NCBI GenBank assembly: GCA_002416285.1
Contig: DICM01000005.1
Location: forward strand, 1-38,222
Source of the DNA: Caryophanales bacterium UBA5026
Lineage (GTDB): Bacteria > Bacillota_I > Bacilli_A > RF39 > UBA660
Reading direction: 5' to 3'
DNA: 38,222 nt
Below are positions 8,440-16,043 of this stretch, in pieces. The stretch's first letter is position 1. Every line of letters starts with the position of its first letter. The notes below the pieces were generated by a model. The model worked only from the letters and a program-made list of their open reading frames with translations. It ran no database searches and had not been told where the DNA came from. A program made the translations under genes and the position numbers.

Positions 8440-8466
8440 TACTGGATTTTCACTAGATATTTTAAA
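8440..8466 (-). promoter_or_regulatory. Shared 27-bp element, copy B (holin-endolysin operon)
   Basis: TACTGGAT, three bases, CACTAGA, one base, ATTTTAAA on the plus strand, matching copy A at 6022-6048. On the transcribed strand TATCTT lies 10 bases downstream, where copy A has TATGAT. It is the only recognisable regulatory sequence upstream of the holin. Confidence 0.65.
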
Positions 8467-8501
8467 TAATTTATAATTCTGTTTAAAATTTCTACTAAAA
8501 G

Positions 8502-8523
8502 AAAAAAAGTACCAAGGTACTTT
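8502..8523 (-). terminator. Terminator of the permease gene
   Basis: AAAGTAC-CAAG-GTACTTT hairpin followed on the minus strand by TTTTTTTCTTTT. It marks the upstream edge of the phage-derived block. Confidence 0.75.
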
Positions 8524-8544
8524 ACATTGTAATTAAATAAATAT

Positions 8545-9735
8545 CTATTTTTTTATTTTATAAGTTGGTATAAAAGAAAAAGCAATGAATGTTAAGAAAC
8601 AGACAAGAACGGCTGATAATAATGCATATGGATTAACTAGAAATTTAACATTTAAATACATTATTTTTGATGAAAAATAAAATTCTTTTATAATAAAAAT
8701 CATTATAAACGCAAAAGGAATAGATAATAGAAATGATACAAAACCAGTAATTAAATGTTCAAAAAATCTTATCTTTATTGCTTGTTTGTTTGTATAGCCC
8801 AATTCTTGCATCACGACATAATATTTTTCTTCTGTTTCTATATCTTTTAAGTTTTTTATAAAATTTATAATTACTGTTATAACAATTATAACGATTGCTG
8901 CTAGTAAAAGTTTAATACAAAATTGATTTTCATTTTTAGTATTAATTTGCATTACAGCATTAGTAAAACTAAACCCTTCTTTTCTTATTTCTTGTAAAAC
9001 AAAATCGCTGTGATCCACATTATCTATAACCATTATAATAGGATTTCCTAATTTATTATTAGTAAATACATTGGATTGATATTTCTTATTTAAGCTAGCA
9101 ACAGTAGAGAAATTTGTATAGCAAACATTTCCCTCTGCATAATGTTTTCTTGCATCATATACTCCTACAAGGTTAAAAAATTCTTTCTCAGTGGGTTCTC
9201 CTAAAAAAGACAAAGACATAGTCTTTCCAACCTGATTAGATATATCGATTGTATTATTGTCATTATAATCAATCATCCTTAATTCTGTCTTTGGATAAAA
9301 TTGTTTTGCACAAACGATTATATTTTCATATTCAATCGTATCATTCAATTGACCTTCTACCATCGCTTGTAATTCATCTTTAGAAGTTCCCTCTAAATAG
9401 ATTGAACCATTCCTATTATTGTCTACATAATCATTCGCAATCATGGAAATTAAATAGGAAGACGAACTTGCAGCACCTGATACATACTGATATTGTTCTA
9501 ATTTATCAATCGCCTCTTTTTGTGTATATTTTTGACTATCATATATAACAAAATAGGTTCTAAAGTCTACAAGAGATTTTCTTTTATTCTCCCAATCATT
9601 ATGAATTGCTTGATTATATGAAATGGCAAAGAAAACTAAGGATGCTGATAGTGCAATCAATATTATACTAATAAATCTTTTTTGATTATTTTTAAAATTC
9701 TTACAACTTAATCTTATTATAGTTAGTAAATTCAT
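8545..9735 (-). CDS. FtsX-like ABC transporter permease, orphan
   Basis: 396 residues with the layout of a half-size FtsX/MacB permease: an N-terminal membrane helix (about 20-42), a 230-residue extracellular domain, then three membrane helices (about 270-292, 325-350, 370-390). The last loop carries the FtsX-like segment YYVVMQELGYTNKQAIKIRF, which includes the coupling-helix region. An AGAGAGGT site precedes the ATG. Family members export peptides or lipids, or sense antibiotics with an ATPase partner. No ATP-binding gene is adjacent, and the downstream side ends in a terminator, so it either uses a remote ATPase or is a remnant. Substrate unknown. Confidence 0.75.
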   Translation of the reverse strand: MNLLTIIRLSCKNFKNNQKRFISIILIALSASLVFFAISYNQAIHNDWENKRKSLVDFRTYFVIYDSQKYTQKEAIDKLEQYQYVSGAASSSSYLISMIANDYVDNNRNGSIYLEGTSKDELQAMVEGQLNDTIEYENIIVCAKQFYPKTELRMIDYNDNNTIDISNQVGKTMSLSFLGEPTEKEFFNLVGVYDARKHYAEGNVCYTNFSTVASLNKKYQSNVFTNNKLGNPIIMVIDNVDHSDFVLQEIRKEGFSFTNAVMQINTKNENQFCIKLLLAAIVIIVITVIINFIKNLKDIETEEKYYVVMQELGYTNKQAIKIRFFEHLITGFVSFLLSIPFAFIMIFIIKEFYFSSKIMYLNVKFLVNPYALLSAVLVCFLTFIAFSFIPTYKIKK

Positions 9736-9818
9736 TTTATTACCTCTCTTAACTATCTTAATTATAATGTAAATAATTTTTCACATAGTTCTTCTTTTAC
9801 TAAGTCATTATCACAGAT

Positions 9819-10442
9819 TTACTTATTATATTTCTGCATAATTGCATTCAGTCGTTCCATTTTATGATCTAGATTTTTAATATCAATAGAACAATTAAAC
9901 ATTTCCTCTTTTATTTCATCAGGAATCTCTGTTGGAAATTTATATTGCATCTTATGATCTAAACTGGCCCAAAAATCCATGGCAATTGTTCTAATTTGAA
10001 TTTCTGCTTCTACTAATTGATCGGTATCTCCCAAATGTAATGGAATTAAAACATTTAAATGATAACTAATATATCCTGATTCTTTCGGTTCTTCAATATA
10101 ATTTTTTTCTTGTCTTATTTCAAATTGTTTGGATTTTTTTAGTAAATCTACAATCTGATAAACATCACTTAAAAAAGAACAGACAATTCTAACACCAATC
10201 ATATCATGGACATGATTAATTAAGTTCGGTATAGTCACTTCATATCCTTTTTTTTGAAGTTTTTTAATTGCACTTTCTTCCGTTTTAATTCTAGATTTCA
10301 CATGTTCTACTGGATTATAATTATTTCGAAATGAATAATCGTTGATGAGAATTCCTATTTCAGTTTTTAAAATTTCTAATGCATATGTGTATTTTAACAT
10401 CAATTCTTCTATATCATGTCTATTATCAAATTCACTTTTCAT
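9819..10442 (-). CDS. Small alarmone synthetase, RelA/SpoT domain (RelQ-like)
   Basis: 207 residues, the usual size of Firmicutes single-domain (p)ppGpp synthetases. Motifs: HVKSRIKTEESAIKKLQKKG (phosphate-binding basic region), HDMIGVRIVCSFLSDVY with the catalytic Asp, YIEEPKESGYISYHL, and EIQIRTIAMDFWASLDHKMQ with the catalytic Glu. The conserved GYRS arginine is Ile here (GYIS), a change worth noting. There is no hydrolase domain. Translation starts after a weak AGAAAGAAG site. An 8-6-8 palindrome lies 25 bp upstream and could be an operator. It probably makes pppGpp/ppGpp from ATP and GTP/GDP under envelope or nutrient stress. Confidence 0.85.
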   Translation of the reverse strand: MKSEFDNRHDIEELMLKYTYALEILKTEIGILINDYSFRNNYNPVEHVKSRIKTEESAIKKLQKKGYEVTIPNLINHVHDMIGVRIVCSFLSDVYQIVDLLKKSKQFEIRQEKNYIEEPKESGYISYHLNVLIPLHLGDTDQLVEAEIQIRTIAMDFWASLDHKMQYKFPTEIPDEIKEEMFNCSIDIKNLDHKMERLNAIMQKYNK

Positions 10443-10466
10443 ATTATTCTTCTTTCTAAAAGTATA

Positions 10467-10488
10467 AAATGTACGATTATGTACATTT
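10467..10488. promoter_or_regulatory. Palindrome at the alarmone synthetase promoter
   Basis: AAATGTAC, six bases, GTACATTT: a perfect 8-bp inverted repeat 25 bp upstream of the ATG and just downstream of a TATAAT on the minus strand. The position suits a repressor site; the cognate regulator is unknown. Confidence 0.4.
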
Positions 10489-10665
10489 AAACTATTATAT
10501 ATATTACTGGAATTAAAATTCCTATAACGTTTATCCTCACATTTATTAACTATTAATGCAAGCTTTTACTACCTGATAATAACATATTTGAATGCTTACC
10601 GTCAAATTACTACTTTAAAGAATTACTAAGCTAAATTGTTATTTTATTAAGGAAGGTTTCTCCTT

Positions 10666-11850
10666 TTAACTTATTTTATTATTTATGCTTATTCCTGCAC
10701 TATATCCAGTTGATAGTGCTAAAGTAATATTGTATCCACCTATTGGGCCATGGATATCAAGTGATTCTCCTACAAAATATATACCTTTATTTATTTTTGA
10801 TTCCATTGTTTTACTATCTATGTATTTCAAATCGATTCCCCCACCGGTTACATAGGCTTTCTCAATGGGTCCTACACTAGCAACTTCAAACTTTAAGGAT
10901 TTTAAATTCTCAAACAAATAAATCAAATTTTTTATATTATATGCTTTGATTTTACCATATAGATCATATCTACTTACTAAATAATTACTAAATTTTTTAG
11001 AGAAATAATTCATTAAAAAAACTGATATTTCTTTCTCCCGATCAAACCTATTTAAATCGTTTATCAAATCATTAACTGTTAGTTTGGGTAATAAATCTAT
11101 AGATATAGACTTATCTTTATTTAAATAAACAAATTCACTTATTTTCATAACGGAACTACCACTGATTCCCTTATGGGTAAAAATCAAATTGCCTGATTTT
11201 TTCTTTTTTAAATAACTGACTTCAACTTCTTCAAATGAGGTTCCAGCTAAATTTACTGTATCTTCTTTTAATTCAAGATAGGTTTCTGCTGGAAATAGAT
11301 TGACCGTAGGTTGACCCAATAATCTCGCAAATTTCATATTATCGCCTGAGGATCCTGTTTCTTTAAAACTAGACCCACCTGTTGCTATAACTATATTTTT
11401 AGCCATATATATGCTCTTCTGGGTCACTACTTCTTTTATTTCATCTAGTGCTTTTATATCGATTACATTTTCTCTATATTTTATATCAACCATTTTCATC
11501 GAATCAAGAAGAACCATTAAAATCTCACTAGACTTATTACTAACAGGAAAAATATTGTTGTCTTTTTCTTCCTTTAATTTTACCCCTTTCGAGGTAAAAA
11601 AATCATAGATATCCTTTGGACCAAAATTATTAATAGTACTGTATAAGTATTTTTTGTTATATTCAACTTCTTCAATAAATTCCCGGTTTGTTTTCAAGTT
11701 CGTTAAATTACATCTTCCGCCACCTGTTATAAGCAATTTTTTTCCTGAAACATCATTTTTTTCAAGCAATAAAACTTTATTATTTTTACTAGCCATTATG
11801 CTAGCCATCATTCCAGCAGGACCAGACCCTATAACAATTACGTCATACAT
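10666..11850 (-). CDS. YhiN/HI0933-family flavoprotein oxidoreductase
   Basis: 394 residues, the family's normal length. The N-terminal FAD-binding Rossmann motif is VIVIGSGPAGMMAS (residues 4-17), followed by GKKLLITGGGRCNLTN, the HI0933 signature. A second GG motif is NIVIATGGSSFKETG, and the C-terminus carries VTGGGIDLKYID and the FAD-closing GIYFVGESLDIHGPIGGYNI. The biochemical role of this family is poorly defined. Start: AAGGTGATATT then ATG. Its promoter is TTGTTA-18-TATAAT (11867-11896), divergent from the promoter of the gene at 11989. Confidence 0.9.
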   Translation of the reverse strand: MYDVIVIGSGPAGMMASIMASKNNKVLLLEKNDVSGKKLLITGGGRCNLTNLKTNREFIEEVEYNKKYLYSTINNFGPKDIYDFFTSKGVKLKEEKDNNIFPVSNKSSEILMVLLDSMKMVDIKYRENVIDIKALDEIKEVVTQKSIYMAKNIVIATGGSSFKETGSSGDNMKFARLLGQPTVNLFPAETYLELKEDTVNLAGTSFEEVEVSYLKKKKSGNLIFTHKGISGSSVMKISEFVYLNKDKSISIDLLPKLTVNDLINDLNRFDREKEISVFLMNYFSKKFSNYLVSRYDLYGKIKAYNIKNLIYLFENLKSLKFEVASVGPIEKAYVTGGGIDLKYIDSKTMESKINKGIYFVGESLDIHGPIGGYNITLALSTGYSAGISINNKIS

Positions 11851-11866
11851 AATATCACCTTGTTTA

Positions 11867-11896
11867 ATTATAACAAAAAAGCATTGAGTTTAACAA
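11867..11896 (-). promoter_or_regulatory. Sigma-A promoter of the YhiN-like gene
   Basis: Minus strand TTGTTA, 18-bp spacer, TATAAT, about 20 bp from the start codon. Confidence 0.6.
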
Positions 11897-11898
11897 TT

Positions 11899-11916
11899 TA
11901 TATTCATATGAATATA
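11899..11916. promoter_or_regulatory. 18-bp perfect palindrome between divergent promoters
   Basis: TATATTCATATGAATATA is a perfect palindrome between the -35 of the YhiN-like gene (11891-11896) and the -35 of the divergent hypothetical gene (11937-11942). It could be one operator serving both. AT-richness makes chance palindromes more likely here. Confidence 0.35.
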
Positions 11917-11936
11917 ATTCTAACAGATTTTTATTG

Positions 11937-11965
11937 TTGATTAAAAATATAAATTAAGATACAAT
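11937..11965 (+). promoter_or_regulatory. Sigma-A promoter of the 11989 gene
   Basis: TTGATT, 17-bp spacer, TACAAT, followed by GGAGGAGG before the ATG at 11989. Confidence 0.55.
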
Positions 11966-11988
11966 AAATTTATTAGGAGGAGGATACT

Positions 11989-12591
11989 ATGTCTACAGAG
12001 GAAGAATTAAGCTTAATAAAAAAAATTATGGTAAATACTGAAAATAGAAAAAAAGTGGAATTTGAGCAAGCAAAAAATGATTTTTTTAGCTTCGCAAATA
12101 ATCAAAAGAAGATTACAATTAGCGACAAATCTATTTTACAACAATTTCAAAAAAGGTTGGCTTCTATGGAAAAAGTTTCAGAAGAGATGGAGAGATTTAA
12201 TGAAGTTAAAACTTTAATAGAAACCATTGATAGACATGATATGATGTTACGAATGGCTATTGATAGAAATGAGCCAAATGACAGAAAAATAGAAGTAATA
12301 GGTAACCAATTAAACTATAAAATAAACTATTTAAAAGAAAATCAAATATTTAAAGAAATCGTTATCGATGAGCTTAAAATCCAAAAAGAAACATTAGAAG
12401 AAATAATCGGAGTACCAATCGATTTAGACAAAATAGAAGCATGGAATGATTACCTAAAATTATTACAAGCGGATAAAATAACTAATAGTAGTTGCTCTAT
12501 TATTGCTTATTGTACAATTTTTTTAAGTACTAATTCCTTTCATAATACTTCAGTAAAAGAAACAAAACAGCCTCAAAAAAAGAAAGTTTAA
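11989..12591 (+). CDS. Hypothetical helical protein
   Basis: 200 residues, not recognised. It has its own sigma-A promoter, a very strong GGAGGAGG site and a downstream terminator, so it is a real single-gene unit. The protein is mostly predicted alpha-helix with charged, coiled-coil-like stretches (about residues 40-130), a short hydrophobic, Cys/Ser-rich segment (about 165-185, SCSIIAYCTIFLSTNS) and a lysine-rich tail. The N-terminal half distantly resembles YlbF/YmcA-type helical proteins, but not well enough to claim. Location could be cytoplasmic or membrane-peripheral. Confidence 0.6.
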   Translation: MSTEEELSLIKKIMVNTENRKKVEFEQAKNDFFSFANNQKKITISDKSILQQFQKRLASMEKVSEEMERFNEVKTLIETIDRHDMMLRMAIDRNEPNDRKIEVIGNQLNYKINYLKENQIFKEIVIDELKIQKETLEEIIGVPIDLDKIEAWNDYLKLLQADKITNSSCSIIAYCTIFLSTNSFHNTSVKETKQPQKKKV

Positions 12592-12643
12592 TATTTAGTT
12601 TCTTTATTAGATTAGCAAGATTATAAAAATAAAAAATAATATC

Positions 12644-12672
12644 AAAAAACCAGAGAATGTCTCTGATTTTTT
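12644..12672. terminator. Bidirectional terminator
   Basis: CAGAGA-ATG-TCTCTG stem with A-tract on the left and T-tract on the right. It ends the 11989 gene on plus and the yneF transcript on minus. Confidence 0.8.
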
Positions 12673-12890
12673 TAATCCATATATTTTGTCATAGATTTCA
12701 TCATCTGATTAACTTGTTTTTGACTTGGCGTTCTTCCCATTTGCGTCATCATCGCTTTAATCATTTGTTCATTAATTGGTGGATTCTTTTTCATGTATTT
12801 TTTCATATAATTACGTGCTAGGAAGAATCCTGCAACAGCACCAATCACAATTCCAACTACAACTTTTAAAATATCTAAAAATAGTTCCAT
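12672..12890 (-). CDS. yneF: YneF/UPF0154-family small membrane protein
   Basis: 72 residues, the family's usual size. One N-terminal membrane helix (about 5-25, VVVGIVIGAVAGFFLARNYM) is followed by the family tail NPPINEQMIKAMMTQMGRTP and SQKQVNQMM. Conserved in Bacilli; function unknown. It lies downstream of parC on the same strand, 59 bp away, and may be co-transcribed with it. Confidence 0.92.
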   Translation of the reverse strand: MELFLDILKVVVGIVIGAVAGFFLARNYMKKYMKKNPPINEQMIKAMMTQMGRTPSQKQVNQMMKSMTKYMD

Positions 12891-12949
12891 TGTTTCCCTC
12901 TTTCTATTTCCATTGTACTAAATATTATTCACTTTTACAAGGCATTATG

Positions 12950-15457
12950 TTAAACATTAAAATCATCGAGAAAATCATTAATTGTCATCATTTTATCATC
13001 AATTGATTTTAAATCAATTGCTTTCTCCTTTTTTTCAGGTTGTTCTTCTACTTCCTTTGCTTCTGTTAATTTAACTGGTTCAAATACATCAAGAATTGGT
13101 TGTTTACTAATATTCGTTCCAGTACCATAGCGATCCATAATTGGAAGTTCTGTAGCTTTTAGTTCAATCATATCTTCTTTTGTTTTGTAAATAATATGAT
13201 TCTTACTATTTCCTAGTAATACATTTAAAATGTAATAAGGGTTCGTTTTAACTTCTCTAATAATTTGAACACCTTTTCTACCTCTTGAAATAGCTTCAAT
13301 TTCAGAAAGTTTTACTCTTTTTCCCGTACCATTATGCGTTACCACAATTAGATATTCCGTGGAATCATCGACGATATATCCACATACTACCTCGTCATTT
13401 TTTAAAGTGATTGCTTTTACCCCACCTGATTTCAATCCAGTAACTGGAATTTCCTCTGCTTTATAACGTAAAATATAACCATTTAAAGTTACGACAATAA
13501 CGTCCTCTTTAGAAGATGTAGAAACAGATACAATCTGATCATGATCTTTTAATTTCATTGCTGTTACTGGTTTCGTATAACGCTGTAGTTTATATTCTGA
13601 TAATAAACTTCTCTTAACCATTCCATTTTTACTAAATGTAGTAATGTAGGTTTCTTCTTCAAAGTTTGTCACTGGAATACTACTAATAATCGTCTCTTCA
13701 GCACTTATCTTAATAACATTACTAATATGTTTTCCAAGTTCCTTCCATTTTAAATCTGGAATTTCATAAACTGGAACATAAAGAAAATTCCCTAAATTAG
13801 TAAAGATTAAGATAGTATCTAAAGTTGATAACTTATATTTTCCAATTACATAGTCACCTTCTTTTAAAAGTGTCTCTGATGATTCATCATAGCTTCTTAA
13901 AGAAACACGTTTGATATATCCTTCTTTTGTAACAACGACAATCACATCTTCTTTTGGAATAAGATGAGTAGTTTCAATTTTAATTTCCGTAATTTCATCT
14001 TTAATGTCAGTTTTCCTTGGAGTTGCATAATCTTTTTTAATCTTACGCAATTCTTCTTTCATAACAGACTTAAGTTTCTCTGGATCCGCTAAAATCGCTT
14101 CTAATCCTTGAATAATAACAGCAAGATTCTTATACTTGTCTTCTAGTTCAACAATATCAAAATTTGTTAAACGGTAAAGTTGTAATAATACAATTGCTCT
14201 TGCCTGTTCTTCTGTAAACCCATATTCCTTAACTAAGTTAATTTCTGCATCGGCTTTATTTTTAGAAGCACGAATTGTTCTTATAACATCATCTAAAATA
14301 GATAATGCTTTCATAAGCCCCTCGGTTAAATGCATTTCTTTTTTGGCAGTAGCAAGATCAAACTCTGTTCTTCTCGTAATCACATCTCGTTGATGCTCAA
14401 TATAAGCATCCAACATTGGTAGAACACCAATTGTCATCGGTCTTCTATTCACAATTGCAACCATATTGAAATTATAAGAAATTTGAAGTTCTGTATTTTT
14501 AAGTAAATAATTTAATACCAATTCTTTATTCGCATCTTTTTTCAAATCGATAACGATACGCATTGGATCTTCACGGTCAGATTCATCTCGAACTTCAGCA
14601 ATACCATCGATTTTTTTATCAATGCGAATATCGTCAATTTTTTTAACTAAGGCTGCTTTATTCACATCAAAAGGAATTTCAGTAATTAGAATTTGCTCTT
14701 TTCCTTTTTCTTTTACAAATTCGCTTTTAGAACGAATAATGATTCTACCTTTTCCAGTGCGATAAGCTTCTTCGATTCCACTTTTTCCCTCAATAATTGC
14801 ACCGGTTGGAAAATCCGGCCCTTTGATAATTTCTAAAATTGTTTCTAATCGACAATTTGGATTATCAATTCTTTTGATAGTCGCATCAATCACTTCACCT
14901 AAATTATGTGTTGGAATATTGGTCGCATACCCAGAACTAATTCCAGTTGCTCCATTTACAAGTAAGTTTGGAAATTTAGCTGGTAATACAAGTGGCTCTA
15001 ATCTAGAATCATCAAAATTTGGAACAAAAGTTACAGTATCTTTATTAATATCTTTTAATAATTCATTTGTAATTTTAGATAAACGTGATTCTGTGTAACG
15101 CATTGCTGCAGCCCCATCACCATCCATAGAACCGTTATTACCTTGCATGTCAATATAAGGTGTACTTTGTTTCCACCATTGACTCATACGTACCATAGCC
15201 TCATAAATGCTTGAATCGCCATGTGGATGGAATTTACCCATGATATCTCCAACTGAACGAGCTGATTTTACATAAGGACGATCATAAGTGTGATTTTCTT
15301 TATACATCGCATATAGAATTCTTCTTTGAACTGGTTTTAAACCATCTCGAACATCAGGTAAAGCTCTCTCCTGAATAATTGATTTTGAATATCGTCCGAA
15401 ACGATCTCCCATAATTTCTTCTAATGCAAACTCATGAATGCGGTCTAGAATATTCAT
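12950..15457 (-). CDS. parC: DNA topoisomerase IV subunit A
   Basis: About 835 residues from the ATG at 15457, chosen over an ATG five codons upstream because GGTGAT lies six bases before it. ALPDVRDGLKPVQRRIL, then FHPHGDSSIYEAMVRMSQWW (quinolone-resistance region with Ser and Glu intact) and AAMRYTESRLS with the active-site Tyr near residue 120 identify a type II topoisomerase A subunit. The C-terminal half has beta-pinwheel blades of ParC type (SRGRKGVQII and related). It decatenates daughter chromosomes together with ParE. The parE gene is upstream but separated by one gene and two terminators, so parC needs its own promoter; a TATAAT lies at 15473-15478. Confidence 0.97.
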   Translation of the reverse strand: MNILDRIHEFALEEIMGDRFGRYSKSIIQERALPDVRDGLKPVQRRILYAMYKENHTYDRPYVKSARSVGDIMGKFHPHGDSSIYEAMVRMSQWWKQSTPYIDMQGNNGSMDGDGAAAMRYTESRLSKITNELLKDINKDTVTFVPNFDDSRLEPLVLPAKFPNLLVNGATGISSGYATNIPTHNLGEVIDATIKRIDNPNCRLETILEIIKGPDFPTGAIIEGKSGIEEAYRTGKGRIIIRSKSEFVKEKGKEQILITEIPFDVNKAALVKKIDDIRIDKKIDGIAEVRDESDREDPMRIVIDLKKDANKELVLNYLLKNTELQISYNFNMVAIVNRRPMTIGVLPMLDAYIEHQRDVITRRTEFDLATAKKEMHLTEGLMKALSILDDVIRTIRASKNKADAEINLVKEYGFTEEQARAIVLLQLYRLTNFDIVELEDKYKNLAVIIQGLEAILADPEKLKSVMKEELRKIKKDYATPRKTDIKDEITEIKIETTHLIPKEDVIVVVTKEGYIKRVSLRSYDESSETLLKEGDYVIGKYKLSTLDTILIFTNLGNFLYVPVYEIPDLKWKELGKHISNVIKISAEETIISSIPVTNFEEETYITTFSKNGMVKRSLLSEYKLQRYTKPVTAMKLKDHDQIVSVSTSSKEDVIVVTLNGYILRYKAEEIPVTGLKSGGVKAITLKNDEVVCGYIVDDSTEYLIVVTHNGTGKRVKLSEIEAISRGRKGVQIIREVKTNPYYILNVLLGNSKNHIIYKTKEDMIELKATELPIMDRYGTGTNISKQPILDVFEPVKLTEAKEVEEQPEKKEKAIDLKSIDDKMMTINDFLDDFNV

Positions 15458-15480
15458 AACATCACCATACACATTATAGC

Positions 15481-15514
15481 AAAAAAAAAGGGCATTTACT
15501 AGTAAATTTTCCTT
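15481..15514 (-). terminator. Terminator upstream of parC
   Basis: Palindrome ATTTACTAGTAAAT followed on the minus strand by GCCC and nine T residues. It ends the 15543-15959 gene just before the parC -10. Confidence 0.7.
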
Positions 15515-15542
15515 TTAAAATAATGTATAATGGTATTTTATA

Positions 15543-15959
15543 TCAGATTACTAACTTTTTTTCTCTTCCTTTATTTTCATCTTGAAAATATTCGTGATAG
15601 AAAACCAATTTTTCTCTTGATTGCTGTTGTGTATTGGAAAAATTTAAAAAATGATCAATCAAAAGTAGAACTTGATTCGGGCTAGCATAATAAAAATTAG
15701 AACTAGAAGCATCACATTTGTTGATACTTTCATCTTCTAATTTCTTTTTGTTTAATTCTTCTATAAACTCAGATTCATCGCCTAATTGCTTCATCATTGT
15801 ATTCGAGCTTAAAATTTCATAAATTACAAAGAGAAGAGGATTATTTTGAAATCGATCAGATTGATGTCGAATAATCGTCGTACTATATTTCTGAAGTAAT
15901 TCAATTTTTTTCTGTCGAAAAGTTTCTTCTTCTAATACTTTTATATTTTTTTCTTGCAT
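15543..15959 (-). CDS. Unknown protein between parE and parC
   Basis: 138 residues from the ATG at 15959, chosen because GGAGG lies six bases upstream; earlier in-frame codons would run through the promoter and the parE terminator. Charged, helical and cytoplasmic-looking (LEEETFRQKKIELLQKYSTT; SPNQVLLLIDHFLNFSNTQQ), with no recognised domain. It has its own TATAAT (15984-15989), an overlapping inverted repeat and its own terminator, so it is an insulated unit placed within a normally contiguous parE-parC pair. Whether it relates to topoisomerase function is unknown. Confidence 0.65.
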   Translation of the reverse strand: MQEKNIKVLEEETFRQKKIELLQKYSTTIIRHQSDRFQNNPLLFVIYEILSSNTMMKQLGDESEFIEELNKKKLEDESINKCDASSSNFYYASPNQVLLLIDHFLNFSNTQQQSREKLVFYHEYFQDENKGREKKLVI

Positions 15960-15983
15960 ACATTTCCTCCGTACATCTTTTAT

Positions 15984-16002
15984 ATTATATGCAGGAGCAT
16001 AT
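15984..16002 (-). promoter_or_regulatory. -10 box with overlapping inverted repeat
   Basis: TATAAT on the minus strand (15984-15989) overlaps ATATGC-AGGA-GCATAT (15987-16002). A repressor bound here would block the gene at 15543-15959. No clear -35. Confidence 0.35.
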
Positions 16003-16013
16003 GAAAAAATTGT

Positions 16014-16043
16014 CGAAAAAAGAAGATTCTTTAAAAATCTTCT
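16014..16043 (-). terminator. parE terminator
   Basis: On minus AGAAGATT, a 7-base loop, AATCTTCT, then T-run. It overlaps the end of the parE coding region. Confidence 0.8.

Noticed and set aside
1..8470. Intact prophage
   Set aside because: Only lysis, fibre and regulator genes are seen; no integrase, terminase, portal, capsid or tail-tube gene, and no attachment-site repeat was found in the window. A prophage end beyond base 1 cannot be excluded.
10308..10315. TACTGGAT inside the alarmone synthetase gene
   Set aside because: Eight bases only, within codons of a conserved gene, without CACTAGA; chance.
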